DNA of 64,000 nt from Toxorhynchites rutilus septentrionalis (taxonomy: Eukaryota; Arthropoda; Insecta; Diptera; Culicidae): assembly GCF_029784135.1 (NCBI RefSeq), contig NC_073744.1, forward strand, positions 105,853,266 to 105,917,265, read 5' to 3'. Made by a program: the position numbers and the translations under genes. The notes beneath the pieces were generated by a model, which searched no databases, was not told where the DNA came from, and was given only the letters and a program-made list of their open reading frames with translations. Positions within the stretch are counted from its first letter, which is position 1. The number at the start of each line of letters is the position of its first letter. Below, piece by piece: positions 35,454 through 45,439 of this stretch.

Positions 35454-38407
35454 TGGAGGTTACCCAGCTCAACCTCAATCATTGCGACATAGCACAGCAA
35501 TTGTTGTGGCAGTCAACAACTGAAACTAAATGCGACGTTGTAATGATCGCAGAACCGTACCGAGTTCCTCGCGATAACGGAAAATGGGTGGTGGATAAAG
35601 CAGGGATGGCTGCAATACTAGTGATGGGAAGGTACCCCATCCAAGAAGTGGTGGAAAGCTCACAGGAAGGTTTCGTGATCGTCAAAATCAACGGAATCTT
35701 CATGTGTAGTTGCTATGCACCCCCAAGATGGTCAGCGGAGCAGTTTCACGAGATGTTGGACGTACTCACGGATAAGGTCAGCGGCCGCAAACCAGTCATC
35801 ATCGGAGGAGACTTCAACGCCTGGGCTGAGGAGTGGGGAAGCAGATGCACCAACGCCAGGGGGTACAGCCTACTAGAAGCCTTCGCAAAACTAGACGTCA
35901 CACTTCTGAACGAAGGCACTAGCAGCACCTTTCGAAGGGACGGCCGCGAATCCATCATCGATGTAACTTTCTGCAGTCCATCACTGGCGGCTAATACGAA
36001 GTGGAGAGTGTCGGAGGGATACACACACAGCGACCACCAGGCAATCCTGTATAGTGTCAGCCAACGGAATCCCGCAGCGGTACGGAATACAAAAACCTTT
36101 GAGCGGAAGTGGAGGACAAAGGTTTTTGACAAGGAGCTTTTCGTCGAAGCACTACGCATAGACAGCAGAACTCTTAATCTGAGCGCCGACGGGCTGACAG
36201 GAACATTGGTGAGGGCATGCGATACAGCGATGCCGAGAAGACTGAACCCGACGAATGAACGACGTCCAGCCTACTGGTGGAACGAGACACTCAGCATCCT
36301 CCGCGCTAACTGTCTACGAGCCAGAAGAAGAGTCCAGAGGGCACGAACCGATGTAGAGAGAGAGGAGCACCGCGCGTCTTTCCGAGCGACCAGAGCCGCC
36401 TTGAAACGAGAGATACGTAGGAGCAAATCGAACTGCTATAGGGAGCTGTGTCGAGACGTCGACGCAAATCCTTGGGGTGAAGCATATCGAATCGTGATGG
36501 CGAAATTCCGTAGTTCAACGACTCCCATGGAATTATGTCCGGAAAAACTCGAGGTCATTGTGAATGGACTCTTTCCGCAGCACGACCCACCGACGTGGCC
36601 ACCCACACTGTACGGTGAGGACGAAGCAGAGAACGCACAAGTCACCAACGAAGAACTCATCGCGGTGGCAAAAGGTCTAAAGTTGAAAAAAGCACCCGGC
36701 CCCGACGGAATCCCCAATGTGGCCCTGAAATCGGCGATCCTTGCTTTCCCCGACATGTTCAGGGTGGTGCTGCAGAAATGCCTGGATGACGGTCTCTTCC
36801 CTGCGGAATGGAAGATACAAAAGTTGGTGCTGCTCCCGAAACCAGGAAAGCCACCTGGAGATCCAGCGTCGTATAGGCCTATTTGTTTGTTGGATACTTT
36901 GGGAAAGCTCTTGGAAAGGGTTATTCTCAACAGACTGGTGAAATGCACGGAGGATGACCACGGATTGTCGAAAATGCAGTTCGGGTTCCGGAAAGGAAAG
37001 TCGACAGTGGACGCTATTCGGACAGTTATCGAGAAAGCTCAGGTCTCGCTTAAACAAAAACGAAGAGGCGACCGTTACTGCGCGGTGATTTTGATTGACG
37101 TGAAGAACGCCTTCAATAGTGCCAGCTGGGAGGCCATCGCCGAGGCGCTACACAGATTGAAGGTCCCTAGCTACCTGTACAGGATACTGAGGAGTTATTT
37201 CCAGAATCGGATCCTGGTATACAACACAGACAGGGGACAGATAGTGAAGAATATCTCGGCGGGAGTTCCACAAGGCTCCATCCTAGGTCCTACGCTTTGG
37301 AACACGATGTACGACGGTGTTCTAAGGCTGAAGCTACCCAGAGGTGTGGAGATCGTGGGCTTCGCGGACGACATCGTAACAACGGTAATCGGCGAGACGC
37401 TTCAGGAGGTGGAAATGTTGGCGACTGAGGCTGTAGACATGATCGGTAGTTGGATGGACAGCGTAAAGCTCCAGATGGCACATCACAAAACCGAGGTGCT
37501 GTTAGTGAGCAATTGTAAGGCAGTGCTGCGGGCAGAGGTATCGGTCGGAGGACATACCATCGTTTCGAAGCGGGCGGTGAAGTACCTCGGAGTCATGATC
37601 GACGACCGGCTGAACTTCAACCAGCACGTCGACTATGCATGTGGGAAGGCGTCAAAGGCCATCAACGTGGTGGCGAGGATCATGCCAAATAGCTTTGGCC
37701 CAAGCAGCAGCAAGAGGCGTCTCTTGGCAAGTGTATCTTCGTCGATACTGAGGTATGGTGGCCCTGCCTGGTTGGCGGCTCTGGAAACCCACCGAAATCG
37801 GAGGAAGCTGAACAGCACATTCCGACTCATGGCCATGCGAGTCGTAAGTGCTTATAGGACCATTTCGACAGAAGCTGTGTGTGTAATCGCCGGAATGATT
37901 CCCATCTGCATCACTCTGGCGGAAGATAGCGAGTGCTACAAGCGACGGGAAAGCAGAGGTATCCGGAAATTGATGAGAGCGGAGTCGTTGGACAAATGGC
38001 AGTATGAATGGGATACGGCAGAAAATGGTAGATGGACGTACAGGCTGATACCGGTACTTTCGACCTGGTTGAACAGGAAACACGGTGAAGTTAACTTTTA
38101 CTTGACGCAGTTTCTGTCTGGGCATGGCTGTTTCAGGCAATATCTACACCGGTTCGGGCACGCAGTTTCACCCCTCTGTCCGGAGTGTGGAGATATGGAG
38201 GAAACACCGGAGCACGTCGTTTTTGTCTGTCCCAGGTTCACCGAAAGGCGCGAGGGGCTGCCTGCACTTCATGTCGAGAATATTGTGGAGAAGATGTGTC
38301 GCGACGAGATAATCTGGAATGCCGTGAGCAGTGCAATCACACAAATCATGTCGGAGCTGCAGCGAAGGTGGAGGGCTGACCAAAGTGCTGACAACGTTCG
38401 ACGGTGA
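35453..38407 (+). CDS. R1-c ORF2, endonuclease and reverse transcriptase
   Basis: This ORF encodes 984 residues. The start is taken at 35453 (MEVTQLNLNHCD) because its ATG overlaps the ORF1 stop (TAATG), although the frame is open 13 codons further upstream. The AP-type endonuclease occupies residues 1 to about 225, with AEPYRVP near 36, GGDFNAWAEEWGSRC near 117 and YTHSDHQAI near 192. A linker follows, then the RT (about 405-680): KKAPGPDGIPNVAL, QKLVLLPKPGKPP, VDVKNAFN, GVPQGSILGP and FADD at about 637. A C-terminal Cys-His motif CPECGDMEETPEHVVFVC lies near 905. All catalytic blocks are intact, so the protein could support target-primed reverse transcription. Confidence 0.95.
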   Translation: MEVTQLNLNHCDIAQQLLWQSTTETKCDVVMIAEPYRVPRDNGKWVVDKAGMAAILVMGRYPIQEVVESSQEGFVIVKINGIFMCSCYAPPRWSAEQFHEMLDVLTDKVSGRKPVIIGGDFNAWAEEWGSRCTNARGYSLLEAFAKLDVTLLNEGTSSTFRRDGRESIIDVTFCSPSLAANTKWRVSEGYTHSDHQAILYSVSQRNPAAVRNTKTFERKWRTKVFDKELFVEALRIDSRTLNLSADGLTGTLVRACDTAMPRRLNPTNERRPAYWWNETLSILRANCLRARRRVQRARTDVEREEHRASFRATRAALKREIRRSKSNCYRELCRDVDANPWGEAYRIVMAKFRSSTTPMELCPEKLEVIVNGLFPQHDPPTWPPTLYGEDEAENAQVTNEELIAVAKGLKLKKAPGPDGIPNVALKSAILAFPDMFRVVLQKCLDDGLFPAEWKIQKLVLLPKPGKPPGDPASYRPICLLDTLGKLLERVILNRLVKCTEDDHGLSKMQFGFRKGKSTVDAIRTVIEKAQVSLKQKRRGDRYCAVILIDVKNAFNSASWEAIAEALHRLKVPSYLYRILRSYFQNRILVYNTDRGQIVKNISAGVPQGSILGPTLWNTMYDGVLRLKLPRGVEIVGFADDIVTTVIGETLQEVEMLATEAVDMIGSWMDSVKLQMAHHKTEVLLVSNCKAVLRAEVSVGGHTIVSKRAVKYLGVMIDDRLNFNQHVDYACGKASKAINVVARIMPNSFGPSSSKRRLLASVSSSILRYGGPAWLAALETHRNRRKLNSTFRLMAMRVVSAYRTISTEAVCVIAGMIPICITLAEDSECYKRRESRGIRKLMRAESLDKWQYEWDTAENGRWTYRLIPVLSTWLNRKHGEVNFYLTQFLSGHGCFRQYLHRFGHAVSPLCPECGDMEETPEHVVFVCPRFTERREGLPALHVENIVEKMCRDEIIWNAVSSAITQIMSELQRRWRADQSADNVRR

Positions 38408-38439
38408 AAGGTGAACAACGGCGACGGCTGTTGCAAGAG

Positions 38440-38990
38440 ATGGTACCTCACGAGAGTAGCTGTGACGGGGTGCGCGTTGTGTTGGAGGGCACCACCTAAT
38501 CGGCTCTCCGCTGGGAAGAGAAATCCTGCGAGGGTGACTGTGACGGGGCGCGCGTCAAGTTGGAGGGCGCTTCCTAATCGGTGCACGTCTCGACAGGTAA
38601 ACGGATACTGCCGCGGAGAACAGCAAAAGGCCTACCTGACAACGCCTGATCGTGGCCTGGATGGAGGAACACCGCGAACATTTCGAAGGAACGAGCATCA
38701 AGGATGAAGCCACGATCAAAATGGTGAATACCCCACGAGAGTAGCTGTGACGGAGTGCGCGTCAGGTTGGAGGGCACTGCCTAATCGGCGCTCCGTTGGG
38801 AAGAGAAATCCTGCGAGGGTGACTGTGACGGGGCGCGCGTCAAGTTGGAGGGCGCTTCCTAATCGGTTCACGTCTCGACAGGTGAGAAACCCCGCGAGGG
38901 TGGCTGTGACGGGTTGCGCGTCAAGTAGGAGGGCAATTCCTAATCGGTTCACGTCTCGACGGGTAAATTCAAAATGCCTGCGAAGAGGAC
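38440..38990 (+). repeat. R1-c 3' region tandem repeats (about 79 bp)
   Basis: Imperfect units of 78-81 bp built around gtgcgcgtcaagttggaggg and cctaatcggt. Two units occupy about 38445-38600 and three occupy about 38730-38965. The two blocks are separated by a roughly 130-bp non-repeated spacer that contains cgtggcctggatggaggaac. The array lies between the ORF2 stop and the A-tail. The same repeats occur in R1-b and R1-d. Confidence 0.85.
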
Positions 38991-39275
38991 ATCAGCGCAG
39001 TGGAATTAATAACGAATGGAAAGAAAAAAATATTGAGAAAAAGGGAAGGACAACGCTAGTTAGCGTTGAAAACTCGAGAAGTGCATGAGCACAGCCGCCC
39101 CCTGAAGTAGTCGCCTAGATGTGGTCCCAGGGGGAATAAGGCAACGAGTAGAGGGCTTGGTTTTTGTGGGTGCGATCCCCACTCGACGTCTGGGTTAACC
39201 CTTCCCAGGTAAGGCTGGTAGAGCGTTCCTCACCTCTTAAAAAAAAAAAAAAAAAAAAAAAAATACCATTGGTCA

Positions 39276-39866
39276 ACGACACTCCGTGGCAGTACGGATA
39301 ACTAGGACATGTCCACGCAGGTGGAAGACAAAAACCTTTGACAAGGATCTTTTCATCGAAGCACTACGCGTGGAGAACGGCATATTGAACATGAACGCGG
39401 ATGAACTGACGGAAACGCTAGCCATGGCGATATAACAATGCCAAGAAAAAGTGAACCCAGGTATAAGCGACCTCCAGCCTACTGGTGGAGTGAGACACTT
39501 GGCGTGCTTCGGGCCAACTGCCTCAGCGCCAGAAGACGCTTCCAACGGTCAAGCATAGACACCAGAGAAGAGCGGAGAGTGGAATTTAGAGAGGCTAGAA
39601 CCACTCTTAAACGGGCGATTAAGCGGAGCAAATCTAATTGCTTCAGGGAGTTATGTCGGGACGTGGGGCAATGCTTACCGAGTGGTGATGGCGAAGCTCA
39701 GGGGCCCAACGACACCTTCCGAAATGTGTCCCGAAAAATTAAAAACTATCGTGAAAGGGTTATTTCCGCAGCACGACCCAACGACCTGGCCACCCACGCC
39801 ATATGGAGAGGATGAGGATAGCATCGAACGCAGAGAGGTGACGAACGACGAGCTAGTTGCAGCTAT
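39276..39866 (+). pseudogene. R1-b ORF2, middle piece
   Basis: This continues the R1-b endonuclease from the cut at 33509. It reads KTFDKDLFIEALRVENGIL, then a stop, PPAYWWSETLGVLRANCLSA in another frame, and WPPTPYGEDEDSIERREV, ending at TNDELVAAI where the I-a element is inserted. Stops and frame changes are present, so this piece was already dead or has decayed. Confidence 0.8.
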
Positions 39867-40212
39867 TTTTTTTTTTTTTTTTTTTTATATAAATCGTTTA
39901 TTTTTACAGGCTCAGTTACATTAGTTTAAAGGAGCCGAATTCTTAAGTATATGTTTTAAAACTATACATAAATAATTTTCCTAACACTATGGTTAGTAAG
40001 GTGGAAAACCGATTACTCGCGGTTTACTCGAGTTTAGAGGGTGACATCTTTCAGGAAAGGGATGGGATATAAGGGAATTGTTACAATGTTGATGATCACA
40101 CTCGATTCTTAAATCTATTGTATATTTACATTTCAACTTATTTTACTGTTTATACCAAGGGGGCCAATCGCTCGCAATGGATGAAAAGGAGGGTATAAGG
40201 ACATAGGTACAA

Positions 40213-43200
40213 TCACACACGAAGATCGATAGCTTTAAGGAAAACATATATTTGGGTCATGTAATCAAGGTCTAACCGAGCCAACACATCTCTCACCGGC
40301 ACATTGGGCTGTCTTCCTCGGGCCCGAAGGGAGTTTTCTAAATTCGATCTGGCGACAAGATACATCTCGCACGACCAAACAACATGCTCGATGTCGTGAT
40401 AACCTTGACCACAGACGCAGAGATTGTTGCTGGAAAGATTGAAACGAAAGAGAAGCGCATCTAACGAACAGTGATTGGACATGAGTCGGGAGAAGGTGCG
40501 AATAAAGTCCCGACTCAAGTCCAGACTTTTGAACCACGGTTTGAGGCTAACCTTAGGGATAATCGAGTGAAACCACCGGCCCAATTCATCTTCGTTCCAT
40601 TTGCGTTGCCAGTTAGCGATGGTATTTTTACGGACTAAAGAAAAAAATTCATTGAAGGCGATTTGACGCTGGTAAATGTCGCCTTCAATCGCACCTACCT
40701 TTGCTAATGAGTCAGCCCTCTCATTACCCGGAATTGAGCAATGTGAAGGGACCCAGACAAAGGTAATGACATAACAGCGTCTGGATAAAGCACTCAAAAT
40801 TTCTCGTATTCTCTCAAGGAAGTACGGCGAGTGCTTTTCCGGCCTCACTGAACGGATAGCTTCGACAGAGCTAAGACTATCCGTTACAATGTAATAGTGT
40901 TCAACAGGTCGTGAGGCGACGCTGTCCAGCGCCCAGTATATCGCTGCCAATTCAGCAATATACACTGAGCAAGGATTCTGAAGACTGTGGGAGGTGCTAA
41001 AAATTTCGTTGAACACTCCAAATCCTGTGGACTCATTCATAGAGGACCCATCAGTAAAGTACATATTATCACAATTGATACCCCCATACTTTGAATCGAA
41101 GATCGTTGGAGCGATCCTCGACCGTTGATAATCTGAATATCCATGGATATCCTGTTTCATGGACAGATCAAAATGCACAGAGGAATTGATGTAGTCAGGA
41201 AAACAAACACGGTTGGGAGTATACGAAGAAGGATCAACCTGCATGGAGATGAATTCATGATATGAACTCATGAATCCGGAGTGAAAATTTAGCTCGATCA
41301 GCTGCTCAAAATTCCCGATCACCAATGGGTTCATAACCTTACACCGGATGAGGAACCGAAGAGATAATAAATTGAAGCGATCTTTTAGTGGGAGTAGGCC
41401 TGCCAAAACCTCGAGACTCATGGTATGCGTTGAGGGCATACATCCCAACGCAATACGGAGACAAAGATACTGAATTCGCTCGAGTTTAATGCGGTGTGTT
41501 TTGGCAGCTGATTGAAAACAGAAACTGCCATACTCCATCACTGAGAGAATAGTTGTTCGATACAACATTATAAGATCTTCGGGATGGGCTCCCCACCAGG
41601 TGCCGGTAATTGTACGGAGAAAGTTTATTCTTTGTTGACATTTTTTACTCAGATACCTAATATGGACCCCCCAAGTACATTTGGAGTCGAACCAGACCCC
41701 AAGATACTTGAATGACATAGCATGAGTGATCGGTTTACCCAAAAGTTGAAGCTTTGGTTTTGCTGGTCTATGCTTCCTAGAAAAAACCACCATCTCTGTT
41801 TTCTCCGTGGAGAATTCGATCCCTAGCCCAATGACCCAGGTTGAAAAATTGTTCAAAGTATCTTGTAAGGGTCCTTGCAGGTCGGATTCGTTTGATCCTA
41901 CGACAGACACCACTCCATCATCTGCAAGTTGTCTTAGGCTGCAATTTTGTGTAAGGCAATTGTCGATGTCGCTTACATAGAAGTTGTACAAAAGGGGGCT
42001 TAAACATGAGCCCTGGGGGAGGCCCATGTAAGAGAACCGACTTACTGCCGAATCTCCGTGAGAAAAGTTCAAATGTTTCTCACAAAGCAAGTTATATAAC
42101 ATATTATTCAATAGAGGCGGCAGACCCCGAGAGTGTAATTTGTCTGACAAAACCTCTATTGAAACAGAATCAAAGGCCCCCTTTATGTCCAAGAATACTG
42201 AAGCCATTTGTTTTTTTTCGGCGTAAGCCATTTGAATTTCTGAAGAAAGCAACGCAAGACAATCATTCGTCCCCTTGCCCCTGCGGAACCCATATTGTGT
42301 ATCTGAGAGTAAGGCATTCGTTTCAACCCAACGATCAAGGCGAAACAAGATCATTTTCTCCAACAATTTCCGTATACAAGACAGCATTGCTATTGGGCGG
42401 TACGAATTGAAGTCGGACGCGGGTTTTCCGGGTTTTTGAATAGCTATAACTCGTACTTGTCTCCAATCATCCGGAACAACATTATGCTCCAGAAACTTAT
42501 TGAATAAATTCAACAAGCGATGTTTGGCCACATCGGGGAGGTTTTTCAACAAGTTGAACTTAATTCTATCCGATCCTGGAGCCGAATTGTTACTTGAAAG
42601 GAGAGCAAGAGAGAATTCTACCATCGAAAACTCGGAATCAAGATCGCACCTATCTTGTGGTATATCTCGAGCAATTCTTTGCACGGGAGCGAAATCGGGA
42701 CAAACCTTTCGCGCAAAATTAAAAATCCATCGATGTGAATGTTCCTCGCTTTCATTCGATGAAGAGCGATTTCTCATGTTTCGAGCCACTTTCCATAATT
42801 TTTTCATTGACGTTTCTCGTGACAAACCTCCCACGAAATTTCGCCAATAAGCACGTTTTTTACCTTTGATCAAGTTTTTAAATTGATTTTCAAGGTCTAA
42901 ATACGTTTGAAAATTGTCAATGGTTCCTCGTTTCCGAAAAGCTTTAAATGCATTCGATTTTTCTACATAAAGCTTTGAACATTGGCTATCCCACCATGGA
43001 TTGGGAGGCCTTCGGTGAATGGTGGAACCTGGGATGGGTTTCGTTTGAGCGCGAACCGCGCTGTCATGGATCAAACGAGAAAGGAAGTTATACTCCTCCA
43101 ATGGAGGTAAACCATCTCTGGAATTGATGGCTAGAGTAATCGCGTCCGCATATTTTTTCCAGTCAATGTGTCTTGTGAGGTCATATGCCATGTTTATAGA

Positions 43201-43896
43201 TTCAGAAGAATTCGACCCAATGGTGATGGAAATTTTGATTGGCAAGTGATCACTACCGTTGGGATCCTGGATTACATTCCACTTGCAATCTAACGATAGT
43301 GAATTCGAGCAAAGCGAGAGGTCAAGAGCACTTGGGTTAGCAGGAGGTTTAGGCACACGTGTTGTTTCCCCAGTGTTCAAAACGGTCATATTGAAGCTGT
43401 TACAAAGGTCATATATCAACAATGAACGATTGTCGTCGTACTGTTCCCCCCAGGCAGTTCCGTGAGAGTTGAAGTCTCCCAAGATCAATCGTGGCTCAGG
43501 AAGGAGTGAGCACATGTCAACAAGTTGTTTGCGGCTAACCGCAGCTCTCGGAGGCCAATACAAGCTGACAATACAGAGGTCTTTGCCTTTAATGTTTGCA
43601 TGACAAGCAACAGCTTCGATCCCTCCAATAGGTGGAAGGTCAATTCGGAAAAATGAGTGGCACTTATTGATCCCCAATAGCACCCCTCCGTATCTGTCAT
43701 CACGGTCCAAGCGTATAATATTAAAATCGTGGAAAGAGAGATCATCTCGCGAAGAAAGCCAAGTTTCGGACAGAGCAAAAACATCACAATTGAACTTATG
43801 AATTAAAAATTTGAATGCATCCAATTTAGGGATAAGACTACGACAATTCCACTGTAAAACAGTGATATCTCCGACCTCTCTATTCAAATTAGACAT
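40213..43896 (-). CDS. I-a ORF2, endonuclease-RT-RNase H
   Basis: This ORF encodes 1227 residues, starting at ATG 43896 (the frame is open slightly beyond). The endonuclease includes LQWNCRSLIPKLDAF, ALSETWLSS, LILGDFNSHGTAWGE (near 140) and GSDHLPIKI. The RT includes NSAPGSDRIKFNLL, AIQKPGKPASDFNSYRPIA, VFLDIKGAFDSVS, GLPQGSCLSPLLYNFYV and LADDGVV (near 660). In the last motif the aromatic residue expected before ADD is Leu, whereas relative I-b has YADD. RNase H follows with FTDGSSMNESTGFGVF, IVTDSLSSVEAI and VWVPSHCSIPGNERADSLAK (near 1060), then the C-terminal CVCGQGYHDIEHVVWSC. The frame has no stop. Whether the Leu change impairs activity is unknown. Confidence 0.93.
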   Translation of the reverse strand: MSNLNREVGDITVLQWNCRSLIPKLDAFKFLIHKFNCDVFALSETWLSSRDDLSFHDFNIIRLDRDDRYGGVLLGINKCHSFFRIDLPPIGGIEAVACHANIKGKDLCIVSLYWPPRAAVSRKQLVDMCSLLPEPRLILGDFNSHGTAWGEQYDDNRSLLIYDLCNSFNMTVLNTGETTRVPKPPANPSALDLSLCSNSLSLDCKWNVIQDPNGSDHLPIKISITIGSNSSESINMAYDLTRHIDWKKYADAITLAINSRDGLPPLEEYNFLSRLIHDSAVRAQTKPIPGSTIHRRPPNPWWDSQCSKLYVEKSNAFKAFRKRGTIDNFQTYLDLENQFKNLIKGKKRAYWRNFVGGLSRETSMKKLWKVARNMRNRSSSNESEEHSHRWIFNFARKVCPDFAPVQRIARDIPQDRCDLDSEFSMVEFSLALLSSNNSAPGSDRIKFNLLKNLPDVAKHRLLNLFNKFLEHNVVPDDWRQVRVIAIQKPGKPASDFNSYRPIAMLSCIRKLLEKMILFRLDRWVETNALLSDTQYGFRRGKGTNDCLALLSSEIQMAYAEKKQMASVFLDIKGAFDSVSIEVLSDKLHSRGLPPLLNNMLYNLLCEKHLNFSHGDSAVSRFSYMGLPQGSCLSPLLYNFYVSDIDNCLTQNCSLRQLADDGVVSVVGSNESDLQGPLQDTLNNFSTWVIGLGIEFSTEKTEMVVFSRKHRPAKPKLQLLGKPITHAMSFKYLGVWFDSKCTWGVHIRYLSKKCQQRINFLRTITGTWWGAHPEDLIMLYRTTILSVMEYGSFCFQSAAKTHRIKLERIQYLCLRIALGCMPSTHTMSLEVLAGLLPLKDRFNLLSLRFLIRCKVMNPLVIGNFEQLIELNFHSGFMSSYHEFISMQVDPSSYTPNRVCFPDYINSSVHFDLSMKQDIHGYSDYQRSRIAPTIFDSKYGGINCDNMYFTDGSSMNESTGFGVFNEIFSTSHSLQNPCSVYIAELAAIYWALDSVASRPVEHYYIVTDSLSSVEAIRSVRPEKHSPYFLERIREILSALSRRCYVITFVWVPSHCSIPGNERADSLAKVGAIEGDIYQRQIAFNEFFSLVRKNTIANWQRKWNEDELGRWFHSIIPKVSLKPWFKSLDLSRDFIRTFSRLMSNHCSLDALLFRFNLSSNNLCVCGQGYHDIEHVVWSCEMYLVARSNLENSLRARGRQPNVPVRDVLARLDLDYMTQIYVFLKAIDLRV

Positions 43897-45439
43897 CAAG
43901 AGAGATAATCATTGCAAGGAGGGGCCATGTTTGCATCAATTGTTGCAAAATTGTCTTTAGTACTGGAAGCATTGAGATGACAATGGTTCTGATGGAATCG
44001 GAAACATTAAAACACGTGAAGATTTGATCCACAAGGTCAGTCAACTTTATAAATCCCGATTGGGAAGTTGAGCTGGACGCAAAAAAAGGGACAGTTGGGG
44101 TTTTTGATGTCCCCTCGAGTGCTGGGTCGTTCGAAGGTGAACTATTCCCACGGAAGCCAGGAGGAACCTGATTTTGCTTGTCCGCTGCACTCGATATTTT
44201 AGGCAAGCTAACATGGGGTACCACCGATGGGACTTGTCGTTGAACTTTGGGAGTGGACACATTTTTGCGCCGGGAATTCCCTTTGAAAATAAACGGTGTG
44301 CCCTCGTTAGCTGTATCCGCTTCCAATTCGTCAACTGGCAGTGAAGCAAAGACATTGTTTGTTGGTAATGGTTGTTGAGCCAGTGGGGAAGCGCCCTTTA
44401 AGATATCCGCGAAAGTGCGTTTCGAGCGTTCCTTCAAAGAGCGCTTTTGTTTATCCCAGCGACTCTTGTAAGTTTCACAAGCTGAGAGCACGTGTGGGGA
44501 TCCCCCGCAATATGGACACTTATGCTCAGTCGCACTGCAGGATTTCCCCTCATGTTGCTCTCCGCATGTGGCACAGCGCTCCTTGTTGGCGCAATAAGCT
44601 GCTGTATGACCAACTGACTTGCATTTGTTGCAAGTCATGGGCTTTGGCACGAAGAGTCGCACCGGCAGCCTCAATTTGTCCACCATAACGTAGTCAGGGA
44701 GGGCGGCACCAGCAAAAGTGACTCGAAACGAGTCGTACGGCGTAAATTTCTTTTCTACTCCTTCCTGGGTAACTTTTCCAAGTTGGCGACATTCCAAGAT
44801 TTTGACTTCCATCGAAGGAAGCCTCTTGAACCTGCCAACTCCCATACTTTCTATAGTTTTGCACGTCAGACCCGTTTCAGATATAACGCCCCCAATTTCT
44901 ACGTTATGGGAGGGAATAAAAACTCGATATTCGAGGATGAAATGCTTATCAGCAACAATATCGTTCGCGTCCTTTCGTTTAGTCACGACAACTCGCAGTT
45001 TGTTCGGTCTTACTTTGCAAATTTCCGAAACAGAGGTGTATCTTTTCAGATCTGTCATAATCTGTACGACCCTCAAGGCTTTACCATTAGGTTTGGGCCG
45101 GAAAAAAACAACCCAAGGACCAGCGTCAGGCGCATCGTCCGGATAAACCCTGACACGGGGAGCGGAAACAATAGGAGAGGAATTCGAGGACAAGGTTTGA
45201 GTGGGGACAGTAACATCAGAGGGGGGAAGGGATGTCGATGATTGGGTGGAAGTATTGGAGGAATCAGGGGAAAGGTTTGCAATCTTTTTTTTGGAGGGGG
45301 GCTTGGTAGTGTGAGTTGACTCGTCCCCAGAAGAAGAATCTTCGGGCATAGGAGTCCGTTTAAGGGACTTACTACACCCTGCTTGAGCAAGCGAGGGGGA
45401 GTCTGAAATGTCCATGTCTAGACCCCCACCCTCCTCCAT
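43889..45439 (-). CDS. I-a ORF1, gag-like RNA-binding protein
   Basis: This ORF encodes 516 residues. An acidic N-terminus (MEEGGGLDMDISDSPS) is followed by a Ser/Thr-rich tract, then PWVVFFRPKPNGKALRVVQI and a conserved RRM-like middle with LRVVVTKRKDANDIV. PVRLFVPKPMTCNKC leads into three zinc knuckles with Cys spacing CNKCKSVGHTAAYC, CATCGEQHEGKSC and CPYCGGSPHVLSAC (about residues 268-325). A C-terminal region rich in Ser/Pro completes the protein. It ends at TAA 43889-43891, overlapping the ORF2 start as ATGTCTAA. No lesion is visible. Confidence 0.9.
   Translation of the reverse strand: MEEGGGLDMDISDSPSLAQAGCSKSLKRTPMPEDSSSGDESTHTTKPPSKKKIANLSPDSSNTSTQSSTSLPPSDVTVPTQTLSSNSSPIVSAPRVRVYPDDAPDAGPWVVFFRPKPNGKALRVVQIMTDLKRYTSVSEICKVRPNKLRVVVTKRKDANDIVADKHFILEYRVFIPSHNVEIGGVISETGLTCKTIESMGVGRFKRLPSMEVKILECRQLGKVTQEGVEKKFTPYDSFRVTFAGAALPDYVMVDKLRLPVRLFVPKPMTCNKCKSVGHTAAYCANKERCATCGEQHEGKSCSATEHKCPYCGGSPHVLSACETYKSRWDKQKRSLKERSKRTFADILKGASPLAQQPLPTNNVFASLPVDELEADTANEGTPFIFKGNSRRKNVSTPKVQRQVPSVVPHVSLPKISSAADKQNQVPPGFRGNSSPSNDPALEGTSKTPTVPFFASSSTSQSGFIKLTDLVDQIFTCFNVSDSIRTIVISMLPVLKTILQQLMQTWPLLAMIISLDV

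Larger units (their letters stand above)
33510..39262 (+). mobile_element. Full-length R1-clade element R1-c
   Basis: A 5.75-kb element with a 594-base 5' UTR, two open ORFs, a repeat-bearing 3' region and a 24-base poly-A tail, flanked by a perfect 13-bp target duplication. The 5' terminus tggccgtggagttgccggcc is also the start of R1-a. This family is R1-clade by RT sequence (VDVKNAFNSASW-type motif, GVPQGSILGP) and by the C-terminal HCCC motif. Unlike classic R1 it sits in an intron, inside an old copy of its own family, rather than in 28S rDNA. Integrity suggests a recent insertion. Confidence 0.95.

Noticed and set aside
39135..39185. tRNA-like B box in the R1 tail (ggtgcgatccccactcg)
   Set aside because: The motif is part of the R1 3' tail in two copies and no A box precedes it. 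Probably coincidence.
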